Made by a program: the position numbers and the translations under genes. Below, in pieces: positions 1 through 6,277 of a DNA stretch of 9,916 nt. Where the stretch lies: contig JAICXZ010000055.1 in assembly GCA_025934475.1 (NCBI GenBank), forward strand, positions 1 to 9,916. The letters run 5' to 3'. The DNA is from Mucilaginibacter sp. (GTDB lineage Bacteria > Bacteroidota > Bacteroidia > Sphingobacteriales > Sphingobacteriaceae). Position 1 is the stretch's first letter. The number at the start of each line of letters is the position of its first letter. The notes beneath the pieces were generated by a model. It saw nothing but the letters and a program-made list of their open reading frames with translations. It did not search any database and was not told where the DNA came from.

Positions 1-1631
1 CAAAGATCATCGACACGCTGAAAAATTACAGCAGGGCGCAATTATATAAAGATGTTATTGCAGGCATTATTGTTGGCATTGTGGCGTTGCCACTGGCCAT
101 AGCGTTTGCCATTGCCTCGGGTGTATCACCGGAAAAGGGAATTTTCACTGCTGTGGTCGCCGGGTTCATTGTCTCAGCACTCGGTGGCAGCCGCGTACAG
201 ATAGGCGGCCCGACCGGGGCTTTTATCGTGGTGGTATACGGTATCGTTCAGCAATATGGTATCACCGGGCTTATCATCGCCACTTTCATTGCCGGCATAC
301 TGCTTATCGTGATGGGTCTCACCAGGCTGGGTAGCGTTATTAAGTTTATCCCCTATCCACTCATCGTCGGGTTTACAACTGGCATCGCTGTCATAATTTT
401 TTCCTCGCAGGTAAAGGATTTCCTCGGACTAAAAATGGGGAATGTCCCAGCCGACTTTATCGGCAAGTGGCTTGCATTCGGGCAGCATCTGGGCTCTATA
501 AATTGGTACGCAGTTGCCATTAGCGCATTTACGCTATTTACCGTAACGCTCTGGCCTAAAGTTACACATAAGATTCCCGGTTCATTGGTTGCTATTCTTG
601 TAACGACACTTGTAACCAGCATTGTTCGCCTGCCGATAGAAACTATCGGGAGCCACTTCGGCTCAATCGCGTCTGCACTCCCGTTGCCGGTGATGCCCAG
701 GGTTAGTTTACAGGTGCTACAACAAATGATACGCCCTGCGTTCACTATTGCCATGCTGGGCAGTATAGAGTCCCTCCTTTCGGCTGTAGTGGCTGACGGC
801 ATGACGGGCGGTAACCACCGCTCCAACACCGAACTGGTTGCGCAGGGTATCGCCAATATTTGCTCGTCCATTTTTGGCGGCATCCCGGCTACCGGGGCCA
901 TTGCCCGAACAGCAACCAATATAAAAAACGGGGGACGAACACCCGTAGCAGGAATGGTGCATGCACTAACACTTCTGATCATCATGCTATTCGTCGGCAA
1001 ATGGGCCGTCCTGATTCCGATGCCGACTCTGGCGGGCATATTGGTGATGGTGGCCTGGAACATGAGCGAGATTGATAGTTTCCGGTTTGTACTGAAAGGC
1101 TCTAAAAGCGATGCTACAGTATTACTGGCGACCTTTCTGCTAACCATATTTGTTGATCTTACAGTAGCTATTGAGATCGGAATGATCCTGGCTGCATTCC
1201 TTTTTATGCGAAAAATGATGCAAACGAGCTCGGTATTGCAAACCAACTTGACAACAGAGGACCAAGCCGACAATATTTCGATACCCGAGCTCCCCGAAGG
1301 GGTTGACGTTTTTGAAATAAACGGTCCCCTATTCTTCGGAGCAGCTTATAAATTTCGCGACACGATGAAGATGATCGAGAATCCTGCTAAAGTGCTGATC
1401 ATAAGGATGGATAATGTCCCCGTAATAGATGCCACCGGCTTGCGGGTACTAAAAGACGTGCACGATGAAGCGAGCAAGAAAGGCAGCAAGCTGATCCTTT
1501 CAGAAATTAGCAGCGAGCAGGTTACCGGCGAACTGCAAAAAGCACGTTTGCTGTTTTTAATCGGTAAAGCTAATATTACCCAGACCTTTGAAAATGCTCT
1601 GCAACGGGCAAATGAAATTCTCGGAAATTAA
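1..1631 (+). CDS. SulP-family anion transporter with C-terminal STAS domain (5' partial)
   Basis: This is an inner-membrane transporter of the SulP/SLC26 family, which moves sulfate, bicarbonate or related anions; the sequence does not settle the substrate. The reading frame is open from base 3, and the residues before the first GTG (position 81) are already typical SulP N-terminal sequence (kDviAGiivGivalPla), so the true start lies upstream of the window. About 542 residues are visible. Family marks are GGPTGAF (nt 201-221), the block GSIESLLSAVVADGMTG with its conserved Glu (nt 762-812), then NTELVAQGIAN, and many hydrophobic segments up to about nt 1220. A hydrophilic linker leads to a STAS domain (about nt 1290-1610) with the DATGL loop (nt 1428-1442), the region equivalent to the phosphorylatable loop of anti-sigma antagonists. 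It converges on the OsmC gene. I see no frameshift. Family assignment is secure; substrate is open. Confidence 0.93.
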   Translation, partial: KIIDTLKNYSRAQLYKDVIAGIIVGIVALPLAIAFAIASGVSPEKGIFTAVVAGFIVSALGGSRVQIGGPTGAFIVVVYGIVQQYGITGLIIATFIAGILLIVMGLTRLGSVIKFIPYPLIVGFTTGIAVIIFSSQVKDFLGLKMGNVPADFIGKWLAFGQHLGSINWYAVAISAFTLFTVTLWPKVTHKIPGSLVAILVTTLVTSIVRLPIETIGSHFGSIASALPLPVMPRVSLQVLQQMIRPAFTIAMLGSIESLLSAVVADGMTGGNHRSNTELVAQGIANICSSIFGGIPATGAIARTATNIKNGGRTPVAGMVHALTLLIIMLFVGKWAVLIPMPTLAGILVMVAWNMSEIDSFRFVLKGSKSDATVLLATFLLTIFVDLTVAIEIGMILAAFLFMRKMMQTSSVLQTNLTTEDQADNISIPELPEGVDVFEINGPLFFGAAYKFRDTMKMIENPAKVLIIRMDNVPVIDATGLRVLKDVHDEASKKGSKLILSEISSEQVTGELQKARLLFLIGKANITQTFENALQRANEILGN

Positions 1632-1633
1632 AA

Positions 1634-1659
1634 AAGCGCACCATATAGGTGGCACGCTT
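1634..1659. terminator. Possible bidirectional hairpin between convergent SulP and osmC genes
   Basis: AAGCG-CACC pairs with GGTG-CGCTT around an ATATA loop, with a 3-nt bulge (GCA) on the 3' arm. It begins 3 bases after the SulP stop codon and lies between two convergent genes. There is no long T tract, although A-rich and T-rich stretches flank it. A weak terminator or mRNA-end stabiliser is plausible, but no more than that. Confidence 0.35.
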
Positions 1660-1682
1660 CCGGTTTAAAAATCTTTTATTGC

Positions 1683-2108
1683 TTATGCGTACTGCACGCT
1701 AAGCGAAATATCTACGTTCAAGGCCCGCGATACGATGCAATTGGCTTTGGCGCCCTCTGCAATTTCTTTGAACTTGTCCGCAGACACCCCTTCAATAGCC
1801 GAACCCGTCAAGTTAAGTTGAATGTGGGTACTGGTAAGGGTATCGGTATTCAGTTCAAGTACTGCCTCTGTGTTCAGATCGCCGGGAGTAAAACCTGCGT
1901 CCGACAGGGCATAACCGACAGCCATAGTAAAGCAGCCGGCGTGTGCCGCAGCAAGCAATTCCTCGGGGTTAGTGCCAACGCCTTCTGCGAAACGGGTCTT
2001 AAATGAATATTGGGTTTTGTTCAGGGTGGTGCTTTGAGTGGTCAGGTCACCGCTGCCTTCTTTAAAAGTGCCGCTCCAATGGGCCTTTGCTGTGCGTTTT
2101 AAGCTCAT
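1683..2108 (-). CDS. osmC: OsmC-family peroxidase (organic hydroperoxide reductase type)
   Basis: This 141-residue protein has the length and layout of OsmC, a homodimeric cytoplasmic thiol peroxidase that reduces organic hydroperoxides. The two redox cysteines are present at C59 (in [11 protein letters not shown]) and C124 (in [10 protein letters not shown]), almost the same numbering as in E. coli OsmC (59 and 125). Arg39 and Glu49/Glu50, in the region that positions the peroxide and the active-site cysteine, are also present. The sequence matches the OsmC branch better than Ohr or the YhfA branch. The gene follows the Old Yellow Enzyme gene on the same strand with a 56-bp gap. I see no strong promoter of its own; only a one-mismatch -7-like octamer (TAATTTCG, minus strand, 2131-2138) occurs in the gap, so co-transcription is likely. 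The start is the ATG at 2108, with no clear Shine-Dalgarno. A role in peroxide or osmotic stress is inferred from the family. Confidence 0.92.
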   Translation of the reverse strand: MSLKRTAKAHWSGTFKEGSGDLTTQSTTLNKTQYSFKTRFAEGVGTNPEELLAAAHAGCFTMAVGYALSDAGFTPGDLNTEAVLELNTDTLTSTHIQLNLTGSAIEGVSADKFKEIAEGAKANCIVSRALNVDISLSVQYA

Positions 2109-2164
2109 AGTTGTAAGTTTTGATGTGAGTCGAAATTAGTCAATTTATGTTAAGAGTAATTTAA

Positions 2165-3244
2165 TTATTTCGAGGCCGGCCACTTCGCCCGCTCATACTG
2201 TAGCGGCCATTTAATCTCGTGTCCCAACTCGCGTGCTGCCCGCAAAGCGAAGTGCGGATCGCGCAGCATCTCCCTTGCTAATAATACCGCATCGGCCTGC
2301 CCGGTTTGGATGATCTCATCAGCTTGCTGCGGGGTAGTGATCAATCCCACAGCACCGGTAAGTATCTCTGCTTCTTTCTTGATCTTTTCGGCAAATTCGA
2401 CCTGGTAACCGGGTTTGAGTGGAATTTTTGCTGTAGCAACATTACCACCTGACGAACAGTCAATCAAATCAACGCCCTTCTCTTTCAGCAACTTGGATAG
2501 CGCGACAGAATCGTCAGCGGTCCAGCCTCCTTCCGTCCAGTCGGTGGATGAGATGCGGACGAATAATGGTTTGTCATCCGGCCAACTTGCTTTGACTGAG
2601 TCTACCACCTCTAGCAACAGCCTTGTGCGATTTTCAAATGAACCGCCATATTCATCTGTACGATGATTGCTGAGCGGCGAGTAGAATTCGTGGATCAGGT
2701 AGCCATGGGCGCCGTGAATTTCAACGACATCGAACCCAGCTTCTAGCGCCCTGGCTGCAGCAGCTTTGAAATCTGCTTTTATTTTCTCGATGTCTGTTTT
2801 ATCCAGTTCAAGCGGAGCCTCTTCTGCCTCGGTAAATGAAACGGCACTTGGTGCCAGGCTTTTCCATCCGTTTTCGGCATCCGAAGGTATTTGCTTGCCG
2901 CCTTTCCATGGGATATCGTGACTTGCCTTTCTCCCCGCATGCGCCAGCTGGATCCCGGCCAGCGCATCTTGACTGTGGACAAAGGAAGCGATCTGTTTTA
3001 GCTTTTCTATGTGATCATCCTTCCAGATTCCTAAATCTCCCGGACTAATACGCCCTTCAGGCGAGACAGCAGTTGCCTCGGTCATAACAAGCGCTGCGCC
3101 CCCTACGGCAAATCCGCCCAGGTGCACAAGGTGCCAGTCGTTTGCAAAACCATCTGTACTTGAATATTCGCACATTGGTGATACAAAAATGCGGTTCTTA
3201 AACTCGGTGTTTTTTATGGTGAGGGGTGAAAAAAGATGGGCCAT
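2165..3244 (-). CDS. namA: NADPH dehydrogenase, YqjM/NamA-type Old Yellow Enzyme
   Basis: This is an FMN-dependent ene-reductase of 359 residues that uses NAD(P)H to reduce activated C=C bonds of enals, enones, maleimides, quinones or nitro compounds. It follows Bacillus YqjM closely: the SPMCEYS motif with C25 and Y27 (YqjM C26, Y28), the substrate-binding pair in EIHGAHGYLIHEF (H177, H180) with catalytic-type Y182, FMN-binding RTDEYGGSFENR, the phosphate-binding segment GAVGLITTPQQADEI, and a C-terminal QYERAKW whose R352 corresponds to the arginine finger that reaches into the neighbouring subunit. It is about 20 residues longer than YqjM, mainly because of an insertion around residues 110-130. 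It is divergent from the dienelactone hydrolase gene and upstream of osmC. Upstream (minus strand) is AATATTTG at 3262-3269, one mismatch from TAnnTTTG, about 18 bp before the ATG. The physiological substrate is unknown; electrophile detoxification is the likely role. Confidence 0.93.
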   Translation of the reverse strand: MAHLFSPLTIKNTEFKNRIFVSPMCEYSSTDGFANDWHLVHLGGFAVGGAALVMTEATAVSPEGRISPGDLGIWKDDHIEKLKQIASFVHSQDALAGIQLAHAGRKASHDIPWKGGKQIPSDAENGWKSLAPSAVSFTEAEEAPLELDKTDIEKIKADFKAAAARALEAGFDVVEIHGAHGYLIHEFYSPLSNHRTDEYGGSFENRTRLLLEVVDSVKASWPDDKPLFVRISSTDWTEGGWTADDSVALSKLLKEKGVDLIDCSSGGNVATAKIPLKPGYQVEFAEKIKKEAEILTGAVGLITTPQQADEIIQTGQADAVLLAREMLRDPHFALRAARELGHEIKWPLQYERAKWPASK

Positions 3245-3386
3245 AGCGGATTAATTTTCGGCAAATATTAGGGTTTATCATGAAGGCAGCTTCACAGTTT
3301 TGTAAAATAGATTGCGATGGCACAAATATGAGATTTAACATTATATGTTTGAACATTGCCTCACTTTGGCTGTTAAATCTGAAAGC
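3245..3386. promoter_or_regulatory. Divergent promoter region between the OYE and dienelactone hydrolase genes
   Basis: This 142-bp stretch contains no gene if the downstream start is taken at 3387. It holds a one-mismatch -7-like element for the leftward gene (3262-3269, minus strand), an exact -7 element for the rightward gene (3344-3351), and a short dyad, TGAAG-GCAG-CTTCA (3281-3294), between them. The dyad could be an operator or chance; 5-bp arms are too short to decide. No regulator gene is adjacent. Confidence 0.35.
3344..3351 (+). promoter_or_regulatory. Bacteroidota -7 element (TATGTTTG) for the dienelactone hydrolase gene
   Basis: TATGTTTG matches the Bacteroidota -7 consensus TAnnTTTG exactly. 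It ends 35 bp before the ATG at 3387, which would give a leader of about 30 nt. It overlaps the in-frame ATG at 3345, so a transcript from here could not use that earlier start. No good -33 TTTG is seen at the usual spacing, so confidence is limited. Confidence 0.4.
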
Positions 3387-4085
3387 ATGAAAAACAACAT
3401 CACCCTCAAGGTTGCTGACGGCACCGAAATGGCTGCTTATACCTCATTCCCCGAATCTGCGTCATGCAAATTGCCCGGCATCATGGTTTGGCAGGAAGCA
3501 TTCGGCGTTAATGGACACATGCGTAAAGTAGCTGACCGTTTTGCGGCGGCAGGCTATGCGGCCATTTGCCCCGAGCTATTTCATCGGACCGCACCGCGGG
3601 GTTTTGAAGGAGACTACACTAATTTTGATACCGTTACACCACATACCTCAGCTTTAACTATCGAAGGACTCGAGGCAGATATTCGCGCTACCTGGGATTG
3701 GCTCAGCAGCCAGGAAAATGTTGATGCCAACCGGATATACTGCGTTGGCTATTGCATGGGTGGAAGGGTTTCATTCATTGCCAACAGCATACTGCCGGTT
3801 AGAGGGGCCGTTTCGTACTATGGAGGCGGCATCGATAATTTTGCTGATCGCTGCGCCAACCTGCATGCTAAACAATTGTTTTTCTGGGGTGGATTGGATA
3901 AGCATATTAAATCCGAAAACATTCACACTACCTTAAAAGCAATGGAGGCTGCCGGAAAGGATTTTATCAACGTCAAAATATCTTACGCCGATCACGCCTT
4001 TAATTGCGACGAACGGACTGCCTATAATAAAGCGGCATCCGAAGAAGCGTGGGCATTGACGCTGGCTTTCCTGGCAAATCATTAA
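3387..4085 (+). CDS. Dienelactone hydrolase family protein
   Basis: This is a cytoplasmic alpha/beta hydrolase of the dienelactone hydrolase family; the type enzyme opens carboxymethylenebutenolide in chloroaromatic degradation, but Bacteroidota members mostly have unknown substrates. An in-frame ATG lies 42 bp earlier (3345), but I choose 3387. It gives 232 residues (Pseudomonas DLH has 236) and puts the catalytic residues at C123 (in GYCMGG), D171 (in WGGLDKH) and H203 (in YADHAFN), with E37 in VWQEAFG. The Pseudomonas enzyme has C123, D171, H202 and E36. The nucleophile is Cys rather than Ser, as in true dienelactone hydrolases. The earlier ATG also overlaps a -7 promoter element. The gene is divergent from the Old Yellow Enzyme gene and 48 bp upstream of an antiporter gene on the same strand. 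Family is secure; substrate is not. Confidence 0.9.
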   Translation: MKNNITLKVADGTEMAAYTSFPESASCKLPGIMVWQEAFGVNGHMRKVADRFAAAGYAAICPELFHRTAPRGFEGDYTNFDTVTPHTSALTIEGLEADIRATWDWLSSQENVDANRIYCVGYCMGGRVSFIANSILPVRGAVSYYGGGIDNFADRCANLHAKQLFFWGGLDKHIKSENIHTTLKAMEAAGKDFINVKISYADHAFNCDERTAYNKAASEEAWALTLAFLANH

Positions 4086-4133
4086 CTTAGCATCAAGCCG
4101 CAATAGTACCGGCCGCAAAACACATATCGGATA

Positions 4134-5330
4134 GTGAGCACTTACACCACCCTGATTATTTTAAGCGGACTGGTCATTTTCTCATACCTGTTCGACCTGA
4201 TTGCCAGTAAGATCAAGCTACCTTCGGTACTATTACTATTATTTCTTGGTATTGGAATAAAACAGTTGGTCGGTTACTTCGGATTTAAGACCTATGATTT
4301 CTCGCTCATTCTTCCTGCCCTGGGCACCTTAGGGCTTATCTTAATCGTTTTTGAAGGCTCCCTCGAACTGAAGTATAGCCGCGAAAAGAATTCAATCATC
4401 AAGAAAACATTTTTTTCGGCACTAATCATTTTGCTGCTTACCTGCGCATCCATTACCGCGATCATATATTACATCACCAGACAGGGAATATACCAGTGCT
4501 TTGTTAATTCGATCCCATTTTGTGTAGTCAGTTCCTCTATCGCTATACCTTCGTCCGCTGGCATCAACAAACAAAAGCGCGAGTTTATTATTTATGAATC
4601 GTCGTTTTCCGATATTCTTGCTATTATTCTGTTCAACTTCGCAATCAGCAATACACAGTTCGACGTTCCCGCATTTGCCAGCTTAGGGCTCGAATTGTTA
4701 GTCATTATACTTTTTGCGGCCACCTCGTGCGTCTTTCTGCTTTATCTCATCGGGCGCATTACGCATCACATCAAATTTTTCCTTATCATTTCGCTTATTA
4801 TACTGGTATATGCTATAGGGCAATCATACCACCTTTCGGCGCTTATTGTGGTACTATCGTTCGGGTTATTTTTAAATAATGCCGATCAAATTAACTTGCC
4901 CTGGTTCCGGAAAAATTTCCTTTACCCAGGCTACTCTTTCGAACTGAAACAACTGTTTCAACTCTCGGCGGAGAGCGCCTTTGTAATGCGGACCTTCTTT
5001 TTTGTGGTATTTGGTTTTTCGATGGATGTTTATCAGATACAGAACTGGACCATCCTGGCAACGGGCGGTGCTATCCTCATCGCTATTTATATCATCCGCT
5101 TTTTGTATATCCGCTTTATCTCAAAAATCGACCTTCTACCCGAATTGGTACTGGTACCACGCGGACTGATAAGCATACTGCTCTATTACAATTTACCGAA
5201 AGAGCTGCGCATAAAGGGAATCGAGACTGGGCTGCTATTCGTAGTAGTGCTCGGTACAAGCGTTATCATGAGTCTTGGTTTGCTGCTAAGCAAAAAAGAA
5301 GTTGCGGCCAAAACCAGCCCAGATGCTTAA
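4134..5330 (+). CDS. Monovalent cation/proton antiporter (CPA superfamily)
   Basis: This integral inner-membrane protein of 398 residues has roughly eleven to thirteen hydrophobic segments spread over its whole length. It is probably a sodium or potassium/proton exchanger for pH and ion balance. Marks of the superfamily are LPSVLLLLFLGIGI near the N-terminus, LILIVFEGSLELKYS (about 68-82), the core motif YESSFSD around D160 in the ion-binding helix, RTFFFVVFGFSMD (286-298) and VPRGLISILL (341-350). The usual Asn-Asp or Asp-Asp pair is Ser159-Asp160 here. The protein stops soon after the last membrane helix, so it has no TrkA-N or TrkA-C regulatory domain. GTG at 4134 is the only usable start: a stop codon lies in frame at 4104 with no ATG between. 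It may be co-transcribed with the dienelactone hydrolase (48-bp gap) and is convergent with the next gene, with stop codons 2 bp apart. Ion specificity cannot be read. Confidence 0.82.
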   Translation: MSTYTTLIILSGLVIFSYLFDLIASKIKLPSVLLLLFLGIGIKQLVGYFGFKTYDFSLILPALGTLGLILIVFEGSLELKYSREKNSIIKKTFFSALIILLLTCASITAIIYYITRQGIYQCFVNSIPFCVVSSSIAIPSSAGINKQKREFIIYESSFSDILAIILFNFAISNTQFDVPAFASLGLELLVIILFAATSCVFLLYLIGRITHHIKFFLIISLIILVYAIGQSYHLSALIVVLSFGLFLNNADQINLPWFRKNFLYPGYSFELKQLFQLSAESAFVMRTFFFVVFGFSMDVYQIQNWTILATGGAILIAIYIIRFLYIRFISKIDLLPELVLVPRGLISILLYYNLPKELRIKGIETGLLFVVVLGTSVIMSLGLLLSKKEVAAKTSPDA

Positions 5331-5332
5331 CA

Positions 5333-5698
5333 TCAATTGACCTCTTTTTCTTTTTTTACCAGTAACAACTCATCATTGTCAAGTGGCAGATAAGCATACT
5401 CATAGCAGAAATGGTAGGTCTTGCCATTTTGTGTGTGGTATAGGCTAGTAAAGTATTCGAAATTAAAACCCTTTGCGGCCATCTTCTGCCGGGTCGTTTT
5501 TGTTTTGCCCGATGGGTTCAGCTCTTCCATGATCCGGCGGTTGCGGCGTAGTACATTGTTGATATTACGTACCATGTTGGAGCTTGTACTATTGAGCTGG
5601 TTATTATAATTATTGCGGCACTGATCATTACAGAACTTCTTATCGGCGCGGCCATGAATCACTTCACCGCAATCGAGGCAATATTTTTCATTATTCAT
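5333..5698 (-). CDS. Small treble-clef zinc-finger protein of unknown function
   Basis: This 121-residue protein starts with a compact zinc-binding module: C7-x2-C10, then a turn, then C23-x3-C27 in the form FCNDQCRNNYNN. This resembles the DUF2116-like treble-clef ribbon seen in many small Bacteroidota proteins. The module is followed by a basic helical stretch (VRNINNVLRRNRR, about 43-55), a lysine/arginine-rich linker and a C-terminal part rich in aromatic residues (about 78-115) without a motif I recognise. The basic character and zinc finger suggest nucleic-acid binding, but this is inference. The start at 5698 keeps the first Cys pair; later Met codons would lose the finger. It is divergent from ssb, and the shared gap carries a promoter-like element and a LacI-type palindrome. 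It converges on the antiporter gene with a 2-bp gap. It could equally be a conserved protein of unrelated role. Confidence 0.8.
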   Translation of the reverse strand: MNNEKYCLDCGEVIHGRADKKFCNDQCRNNYNNQLNSTSSNMVRNINNVLRRNRRIMEELNPSGKTKTTRQKMAAKGFNFEYFTSLYHTQNGKTYHFCYEYAYLPLDNDELLLVKKEKEVN

Positions 5699-5702
5699 AT
5701 CG

Positions 5703-5734
5703 CGAATATAATCAGTATCTTATCCATTTGCAAA
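5703..5734 (-). promoter_or_regulatory. Candidate Bacteroidota promoter for the zinc-finger gene
   Basis: On the minus strand, TTTG (5734-5731) is followed after 20 bp by TATATTCG (5710-5703), one mismatch from TAnnTTTG; this spacing fits Bacteroidota promoters. The -7 element ends only 4 bp before the ATG at 5698, so the transcript would start at or next to the start codon and be nearly leaderless. The -33 TTTG lies inside the palindrome at 5727-5744. Confidence 0.4.
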
Positions 5735-5744
5735 CGTTTACAAA
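5727..5744. promoter_or_regulatory. LacI-family-type operator palindrome
   Basis: TTTGCAAACGTTTACAAA is an 18-bp inverted repeat with only one mismatched pair and a central CG. Its core, 5729-5742, matches the LacI/GalR-type operator pattern TGnAAnCGnTTnCA at every defined position. It overlaps the -33 element of the candidate promoter for the zinc-finger gene, a position suited to repression, and lies 102 bp upstream of the ssb start. No LacI-family gene is in the window, so any regulator would be encoded elsewhere. Chance occurrence in AT-rich DNA is possible. Confidence 0.45.
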
Positions 5745-5845
5745 CGGAAATTATCGACTATAAACGATTAATAACCGAATAATTTTTCGAGCTCGCCACA
5801 ACTTTGTTTCACCGAATCGAAAAGAAAATTAAAATTTTAAGCGAC

Positions 5846-6184
5846 ATGAACACATTAAGAAACAGCGTACGTCTGGTAGGTAACCTGGGCGCAGATCCTG
5901 AAGTAAGAAGTTTTGACAACGACCGCAAATTGGCCAAAATGTCCCTTGCCACCAAAGAGAGCTATAAAAATGACAAAGGTGAGCGTATCACTGACACACA
6001 GTGGCACAACCTGGTATTATGGGGCGCGCAGGCTAAAATGGCTGAAGAATTTTTAAAGAAAGGCGATGAAATAGCCGTTGAGGGAAGGCTTTCGAGCAGA
6101 AGCTATGTAGACAAAGACGGCAACAAAAAATACTTTACTGAGATCGTAGTAAATGAATTCCTAAAAGTAGGAATGAAAAAATAA
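5846..6184 (+). CDS. ssb: Single-stranded DNA-binding protein, short form without C-terminal tail
   Basis: This is an OB-fold protein that coats single-stranded DNA during replication, repair or DNA uptake. From the ATG at 5846 it has 112 residues: MNTLRNSVRLVGNLGADPEV at the start, aromatic DNA-binding candidates such as W53 in TQWHNLVLWG and Y40, then KKGDEIAVEGRLSSRSY and YFTEIVVNEF, all standard SSB blocks. The frame is open upstream to a TTG at 5804, but the added 14 residues do not resemble SSB and the family normally begins with Met-x-x-hydrophobic-N, so 5846 is chosen. The protein ends right at the edge of the OB fold and lacks the flexible linker and acidic DDDIPF-like tip that recruits partner proteins in replicative SSBs. 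It is therefore probably a second, specialised SSB. Its promoter is not clear; CAACTTTG at 5799-5806 is one mismatch from the -7 consensus. A hairpin follows the gene. Confidence 0.92.
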   Translation: MNTLRNSVRLVGNLGADPEVRSFDNDRKLAKMSLATKESYKNDKGERITDTQWHNLVLWGAQAKMAEEFLKKGDEIAVEGRLSSRSYVDKDGNKKYFTEIVVNEFLKVGMKK

Positions 6185-6210
6185 AAATATACCTAACCTA
6201 AACCTTCACC

Positions 6211-6241
6211 AGCAGGCGAGTTCTTTATAGAGCCGCCTGCT
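6211..6241 (+). terminator. Hairpin after ssb, likely terminator
   Basis: AGCAGGCG (6211-6218) pairs perfectly with CGCCTGCT (6234-6241) around a 15-nt loop, giving an 8-bp GC-rich stem. It lies 27 bp past the ssb stop codon and just before the next gene. Only three T residues follow the stem start of the 3' flank, so it is not a textbook rho-independent terminator, but position and strength suggest transcript termination or end protection. Confidence 0.5.
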
Positions 6242-6267
6242 TTACCTAAAAACAAATCCCTATTTAT

Positions 6268-6275
6268 TATATTTG
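6268..6275 (+). promoter_or_regulatory. Bacteroidota -7 element (TATATTTG) next to the coiled-coil gene
   Basis: TATATTTG is an exact match to TAnnTTTG and ends 2 bp before the ATG at 6278. If used, transcription would begin at or within the start codon, that is, a leaderless mRNA. The only -33-like sequence is TTTA at 6241-6244 with a 23-bp spacer, at the foot of the ssb hairpin. The region is AT-rich, so a chance match is possible. Confidence 0.35.
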
Positions 6276-6277
6276 CT

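Noticed and set aside
81..83. GTG as the start of the SulP gene
   Set aside because: Twenty-six in-frame codons before it already match conserved SulP N-terminal sequence, so the gene begins outside the window.
353..1273. A 306-codon open frame on the minus strand inside the SulP gene
   Set aside because: It lies fully antisense to a clear SulP transporter, its translation has no recognisable family or domain pattern, and it is explained by codon bias in the real gene.
3281..3294. Dyad TGAAG-GCAG-CTTCA as a firm operator
   Set aside because: Arms of 5 bp are too short to call on their own; noted only as part of the divergent promoter region.
4097..4118. Direct repeat GCCGCAA, two copies 15 bp apart before the antiporter gene
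   Set aside because: Only 7 bp long and two copies, with no link to a promoter; expected by chance.
5804..5845. N-terminal extension of SSB from a TTG codon
   Set aside because: The 14 extra residues are lysine-rich and unlike SSB N-termini, while the ATG at 5846 begins the standard OB-fold sequence.
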